From assembly GCA_016763355.1 (NCBI GenBank), contig JAESTY010000062.1, positions 1 through 7,667 on the forward strand: a DNA stretch of 7,667 bases, written 5' to 3'. Below, piece after piece: positions 1-7,021 of the stretch (position 1 is its first letter; every line of letters begins with the position of its first letter). The position numbers were made by a program, and so were the translations under genes. The notes below the pieces were generated by a model. It was not told where the DNA came from and ran no database searches. It was given only the letters and a program-made list of their open reading frames with translations. This stretch comes from Immundisolibacteraceae bacterium (lineage in GTDB: Bacteria; Pseudomonadota; Gammaproteobacteria; Immundisolibacterales; Immundisolibacteraceae).

Positions 1-2356
1 GCAGGTCACGCGGGTAGCGCAGGTTAATCGGGTAACGCTCCAGCCCCTCGACGGTTTCGGTGATATTCATACCGCCGATGGCGCTTTGAATCACATCCTG
101 TACGGCACCGGTGGTGAGGCCGTAGCGAGCTGCGGTCTCTCGGTTGATGTCGATATCCAGGTAATAACCCCCCACCGCCCGGTCGCCGAATGCAGAAGTG
201 GTTTCAGGCAGGGTCTTTACCGCCTGTTCGATCTGTTGGGTGAGCTGCTGTAGTTGCCCCAGGTCTGGACCAGAGACTTTGATCCCTACCGGAGTTTTGA
301 TTCCGGTGGAGAGCATATCCAGCCGAGTTTTAATCGGCATGGTCCAGCTGTTAGCAAGACCGGGAAACTGAATCGCCGTATCCATTTCAGCCATTAACTC
401 ACGGGTGGTTTTATCCGGGTTTGGCCAGTGCTGTTTCGGTTTTAGTCGCACGGTGGTCTCGACCATCGACAGGGGTGCCGAATCGGTAGCAGTCTCGGCT
501 CGGCCAACTTTGCCAAACACGCTTTGCACCTCAGGAAAACTGGCGATAATCTTGTCGGTCTGCTGCAGTAGTTCCCGGGCTTTGGTGATAGAGACACCGG
601 GAAAGGTGGTGGGCATATAGAGAATATCGCCCTCATCGAGTGCTGGCATAAATTCACTGCCGAGCTGTGAATAGGGGTAAGCGGTAGCACCCAATAGTAG
701 TAACGCCGCTACCAGGGTGAGGGTTGGGTGGTTCATCACCTGCTTTAATAATGGCGTATGAATGGCCTGCAGCAGACGGCTGGTTGGGTTTTGCTGTTGG
801 GAAATGATTTTGCCGCGCAGCAGATAGCCCATCATCACCGGCACCAGGGTGATCGCCAGAATGGCAGAGCCTGCCATGGCATAAGTTGCGGTAAAAGCCA
901 GCGGACTAAACATGCGCCCTTCCTGAGCCTGCATCGTAAAGATCGGCAGGAAAGAAACCACGATCACCAGCAGGGATGCAAATAGCGCCGGGCCAACCTC
1001 TCGACAGGCAGTGCCGATGGTCTGCCAATGCTCTTCGGTGGTGAGTTCTGATTCGGCGCTGTCGCCACCCAGGTCAAACGCTTTTTGTGAACGTGCTCTG
1101 GCCAGGTGGGTATGGCCGTTTTCAACCATCACAATGGCGCCATCGACCATGGCACCGATCGTAATAGCGATGCCGCCCAGGGACATAATATTGGCGTTTA
1201 ACCCCTGAAAACGCATGACGATGAAGGCCATCAGAATACCAAGCGGCAGGGTAATAATGGCCACCAGAGCGGAACGGGCATGGAGCAGAAACAGCACGAT
1301 CACCAGGCTGACAATCAACAGTTCCAGCAATAATGAATCGGTAAGACTATCTACCGCCCGGGTGATCAGTTCACTGCGATCATAAACTGTAACCAGCTCT
1401 ACGCCTGCAGGCAGACCAGCTTTGAGATCCTCCAGTTTGGCTTTAACCCGGTTGATGGTCGCCAGCGCATTTTCACCAAAGCGCATCACCACCACACCGC
1501 CGGCAACTTCACCTTTGCCATCTAGCTCAGCCAGACCGCGGCGTAGTTCGGGGCCGATATGAACATGGGCCACATCCTGCAATCGCAGCGGCGTTCCGCT
1601 GCCATCGACGCCCACAGGAATAGCGTTGAGATCATCAATTGACTGGATATAGCCGCTGCTGCGTACCATATATTCGGTCTCGGCCATTTCAATCAGCCGG
1701 CCACCCACATCCCGATTCGAGTCTTTGATTGCCCGCTTAATTTTCGCCAGTGACAACCCAAACCGTTGCAGGGCATTGGGATCAACCTCGACCTGATATT
1801 GCTTTACATAGCCACCGATTGAGGCGACTTCGGCCACCCCTTTAACGGTTTGCAGCGGGTATTTCAGATACCAGTCCTGCAGCGATCGCAGCTGCGCCAG
1901 GTCGTGCTGACCGGTTTTATCCAGCAGTGCATATTCATAGACCCAGCCGACACCGGTGGCATCCGGGCCTAAAGTAGGCGTCACCCCGTCCGGCAAACGG
2001 CCACCCACCTGGTTAAGGGATTCCAGCACCCGCGAACGGGCCCAGTAAATATCGGTACCCTCGTCAAAAATAATATAGATAAACGAAGTGCCAAAAAACG
2101 AATAACCCCTGACGACGCTGGTATTAGGCACCGCTAGCATGGCGGTGGTCAGTGGATAGGTGACCTGATCCTCCACCAGCTGGGGTGACTGGCCGGGGTA
2201 TTCGGTAAACACAATGACCTGAACATCGGATAGATCCGGAATCGCATCCAGTGGTGCGTTGCGATAAGCACTAAAGCCCACCAGCGCGATAATGCCAGCG
2301 GCCACCAGCACCATAAAACGATCACGTAGAGCGATATTGATAATGGTGTTAATCAT
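1..2356 (-). CDS. cusA: CusA-type Cu(I)/Ag(I) efflux RND pump, 3' end outside the window
   Basis: Inner-membrane proton-driven RND pump of the heavy-metal efflux (HME) class, which exports monovalent copper or silver with CusB and CusC. I translated it by hand from ATG at 2356: 785 residues stay open to the left edge with no frameshift. E. coli CusA has about 1,047 residues, so roughly the last 260 are outside. TM1 is at about 10-30, TM2-TM6 at about 343-511 and TM7 at about 543-562, followed by the second periplasmic region. The three metal-binding methionines of E. coli CusA (M573, M623, M672) have counterparts at M581 (LYMPTTFPG), M631 (LSMVETT) and M681 (RLDMLSTGIK). The TM4 proton-relay aspartate is D405 (IGAMVDGAIVM), the same number as in E. 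coli. The start overlaps the cusB stop by 8 bases (ATGATTAA), and only a weak GGGG lies upstream, so translation is probably coupled to cusB. Copper/silver specificity is inferred from the Met triad; CzcA-like pumps for Zn/Co/Cd lack it. Confidence 0.95.
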   Translation of the reverse strand, partial: MINTIINIALRDRFMVLVAAGIIALVGFSAYRNAPLDAIPDLSDVQVIVFTEYPGQSPQLVEDQVTYPLTTAMLAVPNTSVVRGYSFFGTSFIYIIFDEGTDIYWARSRVLESLNQVGGRLPDGVTPTLGPDATGVGWVYEYALLDKTGQHDLAQLRSLQDWYLKYPLQTVKGVAEVASIGGYVKQYQVEVDPNALQRFGLSLAKIKRAIKDSNRDVGGRLIEMAETEYMVRSSGYIQSIDDLNAIPVGVDGSGTPLRLQDVAHVHIGPELRRGLAELDGKGEVAGGVVVMRFGENALATINRVKAKLEDLKAGLPAGVELVTVYDRSELITRAVDSLTDSLLLELLIVSLVIVLFLLHARSALVAIITLPLGILMAFIVMRFQGLNANIMSLGGIAITIGAMVDGAIVMVENGHTHLARARSQKAFDLGGDSAESELTTEEHWQTIGTACREVGPALFASLLVIVVSFLPIFTMQAQEGRMFSPLAFTATYAMAGSAILAITLVPVMMGYLLRGKIISQQQNPTSRLLQAIHTPLLKQVMNHPTLTLVAALLLLGATAYPYSQLGSEFMPALDEGDILYMPTTFPGVSITKARELLQQTDKIIASFPEVQSVFGKVGRAETATDSAPLSMVETTVRLKPKQHWPNPDKTTRELMAEMDTAIQFPGLANSWTMPIKTRLDMLSTGIKTPVGIKVSGPDLGQLQQLTQQIEQAVKTLPETTSAFGDRAVGGYYLDIDINRETAARYGLTTGAVQDVIQSAIGGMNITETVEGLERYPINLRYPRDL

Positions 2357-3703
2357 GGTGGTGTGCCCCATGATTAACCGGTTGCTGTTCAACGTCCGGC
2401 TCCATATCCATGGCCGAATGGGAATTCGCGTCCATGCGCTCGACCATCTTCGCCGCTGCTTCACGCAGTTTGGACTCTGAATCGAGCAGGAACTGGGCTG
2501 AAGTAACCACCTGTTCACCCGCCTCTAAGCCGCTAATCACAGCGACCATGCCATTGGATTCATGACCCAGCGTCACCACCCGAGGTTCGAATTTACCCGC
2601 TGCGCGCTGCACAAACAGCTGATCGCGACTACCAGAACGGATGATTGCTTCGGCCGGCACAATCACAGTATCGGGCTGCTCAGCGCTCTCAATCACCACA
2701 TTGGCAAGCATATTCGGCCGCAACAACCCGTCCGGATTATTAAACAGCAGCCGCACTTTGGTGGACCGGGTGGCAGACTCTGCATAGGGATAAATATAGG
2801 CAAGTTCGCCGCTAAACCGCCGACCGGGCACGCTCGCCAGGGTCATCTGCACCGAGTCACCGACTTTTATCCAGGGCAGGTCAATATCGTAAATATTAAC
2901 AATGACCCAAACCTTGGTGAGGTCGACAATCATATAAAGCTCGGTGTTAGGCGTGACAAACTGGCCATCCCGCGCGCCGATAGCAATGGCGGTGCCGGCC
3001 ACCGGCGAGTGAATGTGAAGGTCTTCTGTACCTGCTTGCTCTGCTCCAGTTCACGAATCTGATGTTCCGGCGCATCCATCAGCAGCAAGCGCTGGCGGCT
3101 GCTGTTCACAAGCTCGTCGGCACCACGTCGAATATCTTCGAACGGACTGCTGGCAAGCACCTCCCGGTTGCTTAGCGCCAACAGGTATTCCTGCTGGGAT
3201 GCGACCAGTTTGGGCGAATAAAGACTCAGTAAAATCTCATCAGCGACCACCTGTTGACCGCTATTCTCGACTCGGATTTGGGTGATCCAGCCTTCGGTTT
3301 TGGGATGTAGACGAAACATGCCGCCCTCGTCAAAATCGACCCGACCCACCGCACGAACGGTCCGACTTAACGACCCTAGCCTGGCGATAGTGGTACGCAC
3401 GCCGATGTTCTGTACCACCACCGGATCGATTTTCACGGTTCCAGCTGGGCTGGCTGTGTCGTCATCGCTATCGGCATAGACCGGAATGTAATCCATGCCC
3501 ATGGAGCCCTTGGCAGGCACCGGTGAAGAGATCTCCGGGTTCATTGGGTGGCGATAAAACAGGGGCTGTTTATCCGGTTTCGCCAGTAGCACAGCTGTTG
3601 GTATTTCCATTGTCTGCCCCTGCAACCAGAACTGCAGCCAGTAGCCGCCGCCAAAACCTAACGCCAGCATCACTAATACGGTTATTAACGGTGACTTATT
3701 CAT
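2349..3703 (-). CDS. cusB: CusB-type periplasmic adaptor of the Cu/Ag efflux pump, interrupted by an apparent one-base frameshift
   Basis: Membrane-fusion adaptor linking CusA to CusC and passing metal to the pump. Residues 1-231 are read from ATG 3703 down to 3011, and the remaining 220 residues continue in the next frame from about 3011 to the TAA at 2349, about 451 in total (E. coli CusB: 407). N-terminal hydrophobic anchor/signal at about 5-27; metal-binding segment at about 49-76 with M54, M68 and M70 (PMNPE, SMGMD), corresponding to the E. coli CusB methionines that capture Cu(I)/Ag(I). The first lipoyl/barrel half covers about 90-165 and the helical hairpin about 166-228; the second lipoyl half starts at HSPVAGT, exactly where the frame changes. 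The beta-barrel and membrane-proximal domains follow. The tail is Met/His-rich (SHSAMDMEP, NHGAHHHD) and longer than in E. coli. As written, the first frame runs into 26 unrelated residues and stops at 2930, and the second could only restart at GTG 3002. Without repair neither half would make a working adaptor. Family assignment is firm; intactness is not. Confidence 0.9.
3010..3014 (-). other. Frameshift site in cusB
   Basis: The minus strand reads AAG ACC TTC ACA TTC up to base 3011, then the homologous protein continues as CAC TCG CCG GTG only if base 3011 is used twice. This fits loss of one base from an original TTCCAC. CusB homologues read FT(L/F)..(S/A)PV.G across this point, which both frames match on their own sides. 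No slippery heptamer is present, so programmed frameshifting is unlikely. Confidence 0.85.
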
Positions 3704-5057
3704 AGATATTCTCCTCGCCGACTGCCGCCACTATTTGGGCGAGGGCCTGATTGGCCTCGACCAGCGCGCGCCAGTAACTCAATTCATAGTTGAACTGGGT
3801 GAGCTGAGCCCGCACCAGATTCAGAAAGTCGACCTGATCGACCTGATAGCCGGCCAGCATTGAGGCCACAGTCTGACGGGCCTGGGGCAGGATGCCGGTT
3901 TGAAACAGCACAAATTGCTGCTGGGCGCGCTGGTACTCACTCACCGCCTGGGCAATTTCGCCCTCCACCTGAGCCCGTTTGTCCTGCTGACCAAAGCGGG
4001 TTTCGCTGAGTTGATGGGCATGCTGTTTAACTGCCTTGTGCTGGCGGCTGTCCCGGTTCAACGGCAGGTTGACGCTGAACATCACCGAAACCAGATCAGG
4101 CCGGGAACCGCCACCCGGGCTCCGGCCACTGCGGTCACCATAACTCAGCCCCAGTTTAAAATCGGGATAACGATCCCGGTTGGCCAGTTGCAATCGTGAT
4201 TTGGCCGCATCCAACTGGTCGGCGACCTGCATCAGCAGTGGTCGCGCCTTTTGGGCACGCCGGATTAACTCAGCCCGGTCAGCAATCAGCGGCATGGTTT
4301 CGGCAACCCTGGTCGCCAGTTGCACCGCGGCCCCTACCGGCCGGTTCATCAACCGATTGAGTTTAATCGCCTGACTGCGACGCAGTGCTTGCAGCTGAAT
4401 ACGCTGATCAATCAATTTGGATAACTCAAGCTGGGCTAGCAGAAGATCCTGCTGCAACCCCTCGGCCACCTCATATTTGGTGCGGGCCACCTGCACAAAA
4501 TTACGCAACAACGCCTGATTACGATTGATGGTGAGCAGCGAACGATCCAGATAATAGAGCTGCCACCAGCTACGCTTAACATTGGCAACAAGTTGATTAC
4601 CCCATTCGGCCACCGAATGGCCGGCAGCCTGAGCATCAAAGTCACTAGCCTGCTCGCGCAGCTTTAATTTGCCCGGGTATGGCAACGCCTGACTGATACC
4701 AATCTGTAACTGGGTCATCGCCTCCTGACCGACATGAAGGGTGTCTGTGGGCAGGTTCAATGCATTCAGACTCAGCACCGGATCGGGCAGAGTGCCCTGC
4801 TGCTCGGGTATCTGTTGCAACGCCTGATAACGAGCCTGGAACTGGGCCAGGCCTGGATTATCCTTAAGCGCCAAAGCTACCGCACTGCTGAGGGATAGCT
4901 CATTCGGCTTGTCTGGCCGCTGTTGCTGGTCAACCGCGACCTGGGTTAACTGCGCCTGGAGGGGCATGACCAAAAATAACAGCCCCATCAAACCGCTGCT
5001 GACAGCCCTGGTTAAAACCTCGGTTCTTATCTCTATGTCGCTCACCGCGCACCTCAA
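3696..5057 (-). CDS. cusC: CusC-type outer-membrane efflux channel (TolC/OEP family)
   Basis: Outer-membrane factor that forms the exit duct of the tripartite pump; trimeric barrel plus periplasmic helical tunnel. 453 codons from TTG 5057, close to the 450-470 usual for the family. A hydrophobic signal segment (SSGLMGLLFLVMPLQAQ, about 20-36) has no lipobox cysteine, unlike the lipoprotein E. coli CusC. Two outer-membrane-efflux repeats are visible: the first with NPGLAQFQARYQAL (67-80), QALPYPGKL (123-131) and the helix YEVAEGLQQDLLLAQLELSKL (195-215), the second through AGYQVDQVDFLNLVRAQ near the C-terminus. The start is uncertain: TTG at 5057 has little in front of it, whereas GTG at 5045 (residue 5) is preceded by GAGGTG at 5055-5050, four bases away, and is my preferred start (449 aa). 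The stop overlaps the cusB start by 8 bases (ATGAATAA). It is the first gene of the cus operon. The CusC name rests mainly on the adjacent cusB and cusA. Confidence 0.92.
   Translation of the reverse strand: MRCAVSDIEIRTEVLTRAVSSGLMGLLFLVMPLQAQLTQVAVDQQQRPDKPNELSLSSAVALALKDNPGLAQFQARYQALQQIPEQQGTLPDPVLSLNALNLPTDTLHVGQEAMTQLQIGISQALPYPGKLKLREQASDFDAQAAGHSVAEWGNQLVANVKRSWWQLYYLDRSLLTINRNQALLRNFVQVARTKYEVAEGLQQDLLLAQLELSKLIDQRIQLQALRRSQAIKLNRLMNRPVGAAVQLATRVAETMPLIADRAELIRRAQKARPLLMQVADQLDAAKSRLQLANRDRYPDFKLGLSYGDRSGRSPGGGSRPDLVSVMFSVNLPLNRDSRQHKAVKQHAHQLSETRFGQQDKRAQVEGEIAQAVSEYQRAQQQFVLFQTGILPQARQTVASMLAGYQVDQVDFLNLVRAQLTQFNYELSYWRALVEANQALAQIVAAVGEENIYE
3711..3716 (-). promoter_or_regulatory. 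Ribosome binding site of cusB
   Basis: GAGGAG on the minus strand, 7 bases before ATG 3703 and inside the last codons of cusC. It is a strong Shine-Dalgarno sequence and supports ATG 3703 as the cusB start. By contrast cusA has only a weak GGGG ahead of its start. Confidence 0.7.
5050..5055 (-). promoter_or_regulatory. Probable ribosome binding site of cusC favouring the GTG start at 5045
   Basis: GAGGTG on the minus strand ends four bases before a GTG codon at 5045-5043. The upstream-most TTG at 5057 overlaps this site and has no comparable purine run before it. The spacing is slightly short, so the assignment is tentative. Confidence 0.45.
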
Positions 5058-5289
5058 TCCAAAATCGACAAATGGCCCGCTGATACCGGAACAGGCTGTC
5101 AGCGGATAATTCGCTTGGGGATTAGCTGCGGGCTAATGCTGCAACCCGGTCCAGATAAAACAAGCAGATAGCAGCGCTGATGAATAGATAGGCGTGAACA
5201 GAACAAAGTGTTACACGATCTACAGAACCGGCTAGCTATCGGGGTTGTGTCGCTGGCTCCACCCAAAATTCGGGCGGATTAATCCCCTG
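5058..5289. other. 232-base intergenic region upstream of cusC
   Basis: Non-coding gap between the Cys/His-rich protein gene and cusC. It holds the ATTAGC/GCTAAT dyad (5121-5137) and a short odd palindrome GTGTtACAC (5208-5216). No open frame with homology or a good ribosome site was seen on either strand. Its length suggests that cusC has its own control, either a promoter or an mRNA leader, and is not simply read through from upstream. I could not assign -35 and -10 boxes with confidence. Confidence 0.5.
5121..5137. promoter_or_regulatory. ATTAGC-N5-GCTAAT dyad upstream of cusC
   Basis: A perfect 6-base inverted repeat with a 5-base spacer lies about 65-80 bases before the cusC start, in the non-coding gap. 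It is a candidate operator for the efflux operon or a small hairpin. The same half-site is repeated in tandem upstream of the dioxygenase gene (6863-6890). No convincing sigma70 promoter was found next to it, and no MerR/CueR-type operator or CusR-type box could be recognised. The structure is seen directly; the regulatory role is inferred. Confidence 0.4.
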
Positions 5290-5300
5290 TCAGGCAGGGG
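5284..5300 (-). terminator. Possible weak hairpin across the stop of the Cys/His-rich protein gene
   Basis: On the minus strand CCCCTG (5300-5295) and CAGGGG (5289-5284) pair around a 5-base loop that contains the TGA stop codon. There is no T-run after it (ATTAATCC follows), so it does not look like a classical intrinsic terminator. It could attenuate transcription or stabilise the 3' end. Stem seen directly, function speculative. Confidence 0.25.
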
Positions 5301-5751
5301 CAGGTGGCCGGTAGCGGAGCAAGGGCAATGCATCGGTCGACGGCTGACTAATGACAACTATTACCGAGCTAGCCTTGTGGAAACTAAGCCCAAGCGGCGG
5401 GCTGATCAAGCTCTGCTGACTGACAGAACAGTCGCCGCAATCGTTGCCGGCGTTACAGCAATCATCCATTTCAACCGAGCCATGATCCTTGGCGACGGTA
5501 GCCACCGAACGCTGGCTGTCGGCAACCGCGATCTGGCGGTGATGTTGATGCTGCATTGACTCGGCCGCAACTTGCGCCTGCAGGATCTGTATGCAGTGCG
5601 GCCCGTCAGCTGAAATCGATAATTTTGCAAACGCTGGCGTGGCTGGTGCCAGGGCTATCATCAGCGACAAAAACCAACCCCACAACTGCCGACTAAACGG
5701 CCGTCGAGCGCTCAATGGCACGGAGGTCGACAGTGTGGTTGAGGCGGCCAT
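5290..5751 (-). CDS. Small secreted Cys/His-rich protein, probable periplasmic metal-binding protein of the efflux locus
   Basis: No characterised family is recognised. 153 residues from ATG 5751; an in-frame TTG one codon earlier is a less likely start, and the ribosome site is weak. A basic N-terminus and hydrophobic stretch (about 22-42) end in ATPAFA, a good signal peptidase I site after A42, giving a mature periplasmic protein of about 111 residues. The mature part has C53 next to H52, a His cluster HQHH (68-71), H90, and a compact MDDCCNAGNDCGDCS motif with C98, C99, C105 and C108. The C-terminus is proline-rich (RYRPPAPA). Small secreted proteins with such features often sit beside copper-resistance genes (DUF2946- or CopL-like), and the cus operon lies 232 bases downstream, so metal binding or metal-responsive control is the best inference. 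It starts 9 bases after the dioxygenase stop, so the two may share a transcript. Confidence 0.7.
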   Translation of the reverse strand: MAASTTLSTSVPLSARRPFSRQLWGWFLSLMIALAPATPAFAKLSISADGPHCIQILQAQVAAESMQHQHHRQIAVADSQRSVATVAKDHGSVEMDDCCNAGNDCGDCSVSQQSLISPPLGLSFHKASSVIVVISQPSTDALPLLRYRPPAPA

Positions 5752-5760
5752 CAAAGCAGA

Positions 5761-6651
5761 TTAATTGGAGAACTGTTCCGGGCTAGGCCGGTTACGCAGT
5801 CCGCCGTGGTGGCCCCAGTAGCTGATGTCTTCGTACTGGCCAACACTCCAGCTATCCAGGTCTTCGATCACCAGTCCGCCGGCACCAAGTTCGAGGTCAA
5901 ACCCGCTCGGGGACATGGTGTAAAAAGAGACCACCTTGTCGTTGACGTGCTGGCCCATGGTCATGGTGATTTTCATCTCTTCGTACATGGCGATATCGTA
6001 AGCCTTGCCGACATCGATCATCGATTTGATTTCTAACATCAAATGGCCCAGTACATTATGCGGTGCCGCGCCCAACGCCAGGCTATGCTGGCGATGATTA
6101 CAATGCAGAAAATGGGCATGGCCCTGTAGTGCATCCATATAAATAGATTCGCTTAACCTAAAACCCATACGACTATAAAATTCCATAATCGCATCGAAAT
6201 TTGGAGTTAATAGTAGTACGTGGCCCATACCTAGCTCACCGGTGACAAATTCACCCATATCTCGGGAAGGCTTAAACTGGTGGCCGATACTGGCTCCGTA
6301 ATGAAGTTCGATTTCGTTCTCACCCGGGTCCTGCAGCTTGACCATGCGCAGTACTTTGCGGGCCTGACACTCTTCCTGAGTGCCATCGCGCCAACTCATG
6401 CCGAGACCTTCGATGACCTCAATCGCTTGCTGCAACGCTGGTTCGGAGCCCACATCCCAACCGATATAAGCGATGCCAGGCTGATCCGCTTTATGAACAT
6501 TAATACGGCTGTAATGGTCATCGATACGCAACTTGAGCTGATCGTCAGTTTTGTCGATGATTTGAGCACCGACTAATCCAGCACCATAGGATTCCCATTC
6601 AGCCAGTTCTGCCACCGTAACACCCAGGTAGCCCAGTCCTTTAATTATCAT
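5761..6651 (-). CDS. Type I extradiol ring-cleavage dioxygenase (VOC fold, BphC/HsaC-like)
   Basis: Iron(II) enzyme that opens catechol-type rings next to the two hydroxyls (meta cleavage), as 2,3-dihydroxybiphenyl 1,2-dioxygenase and the steroid enzyme HsaC do; cytoplasmic. 296 residues, the normal length for the two-domain class. The start at ATG 6651 matches the family's N-terminus (IKGLGYLGVTV), although no clear ribosome site precedes it. The N-terminal VOC module spans about 1-120 and the catalytic C-terminal module about 138-280. Iron ligands are H144 (GMGH), H203 (HLMLEI) and E254 (FDLELG). Likely catalytic or substrate residues H183 (FLHCN), H189, H235 (QHVND) and Y244 are all present, so it should be active. 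The true substrate (biphenyl-type catechol, steroid catechol or another) cannot be read from sequence. It is followed after 9 bases by the Cys/His-rich protein gene and preceded by a 370-base non-coding region. Confidence 0.93.
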   Translation of the reverse strand: MIIKGLGYLGVTVAELAEWESYGAGLVGAQIIDKTDDQLKLRIDDHYSRINVHKADQPGIAYIGWDVGSEPALQQAIEVIEGLGMSWRDGTQEECQARKVLRMVKLQDPGENEIELHYGASIGHQFKPSRDMGEFVTGELGMGHVLLLTPNFDAIMEFYSRMGFRLSESIYMDALQGHAHFLHCNHRQHSLALGAAPHNVLGHLMLEIKSMIDVGKAYDIAMYEEMKITMTMGQHVNDKVVSFYTMSPSGFDLELGAGGLVIEDLDSWSVGQYEDISYWGHHGGLRNRPSPEQFSN

Positions 6652-6758
6652 CTTTAAAATTTTCGCTCAATAGAAAATAAAATGCGCTGCGGATACAACA
6701 CCGATTTGCGAGCCTCCCAGCCTGGTAAACCACCCACGTAGCCTAATTCATTACCGCC

Positions 6759-6786
6759 ATATTAAAAAATCTTTCCCTCAGGTCAA
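6759..6786 (-). promoter_or_regulatory. Candidate sigma70 promoter for the dioxygenase gene
   Basis: On the minus strand TTGACC (6786-6781, 5 of 6 to the -35 consensus) and TAATAT (6764-6759, 4 of 6 to the -10 consensus) are separated by 16 bases. Transcription would start near 6752, giving a leader of about 100 bases before ATG 6651. A weaker alternative is TTGACG (6953-6948) with TAAAGT (6931-6926), also 16 bases apart. These are pattern matches only. Confidence 0.35.
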
Positions 6787-6862
6787 GCTGATAACCGTTA
6801 ACAATTGAAGACTGGCAGTTGGCAGCAACTCTACAGCAAAGCCCCGTTCAGCCAAACATAAT

Positions 6863-6890
6863 ATTAGCTAATGCTAATGCTAATGCTAAT
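6863..6890. repeat. GCTAAT tandem repeat (four copies) starting within an ATTAGCTAAT palindrome
   Basis: Four perfect head-to-tail copies of GCTAAT occupy 6867-6890. The first copy forms the right half of the perfect palindrome ATTAGCTAAT (6863-6872). The array lies between the dehydrogenase stop and the dioxygenase start, about 80 bases upstream of the best promoter candidate. It could be an array of regulator half-sites or simply a short microsatellite prone to copy-number change. Confidence 0.75.
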
Positions 6891-7021
6891 GAAAGTTCGA
6901 TCACTCGTTATTTGCCCTGAAAACTACTTTACCGCTTGGCCAGCAGCCGTCAAAAATTAGTAATTCCCTATCCTTTGGAACTACCCTTGCCTTTGGCCTG
7001 GAAGCTGCGTCAGGTTCGCTT

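Larger units (their letters stand above)
6652..7021. other. 370-base intergenic region upstream of the dioxygenase
   Basis: No gene was found on either strand. It contains a GCTAAT tandem repeat (6867-6890) fused to a 10-base palindrome (6863-6872), a candidate minus-strand promoter (6759-6786) and AT-rich sequence close to the dioxygenase start. No hairpin with a T-run was seen after the dehydrogenase stop at 7022. The size and AT-rich character fit a control region for the downstream dioxygenase gene. Confidence 0.6.

Noticed and set aside
758..985. Plus-strand open frame of 75 codons
   Set aside because: It is antisense to cusA, which reads without interruption through this region with the expected transmembrane and periplasmic motifs.
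3002..3020. Programmed -1 frameshifting in cusB
   Set aside because: A re-read of base 3011 would join the frames, but there is no slippery heptamer or obvious stimulatory structure, and CusB proteins are not known to use recoding.
2562..3062. Plus-strand open frame of 166 codons
   Set aside because: It lies wholly antisense to cusB, its product has no recognisable domain, and cusB is strongly supported by family similarity.
5058..5289. CueR/MerR-type or CusR-type operator upstream of cusC
   Set aside because: I looked for an elongated-spacer promoter with a central dyad and for a CusR-like palindrome and saw neither; only the ATTAGC/GCTAAT dyad stands out.
5245..5559. Plus-strand open frame of 104 codons
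   Set aside because: It is antisense to the Cys/His-rich protein gene, which has a proper signal peptide; the plus-strand product shows no features of a real protein.
5406..5630. Minus-strand open frame of 74 codons inside the Cys/His-rich protein gene
   Set aside because: It is an out-of-frame shadow with no ribosome site and no recognisable features.
6867..6890. CRISPR-like repeat
   Set aside because: The unit is 6 bases with no spacers; it is a simple tandem repeat.
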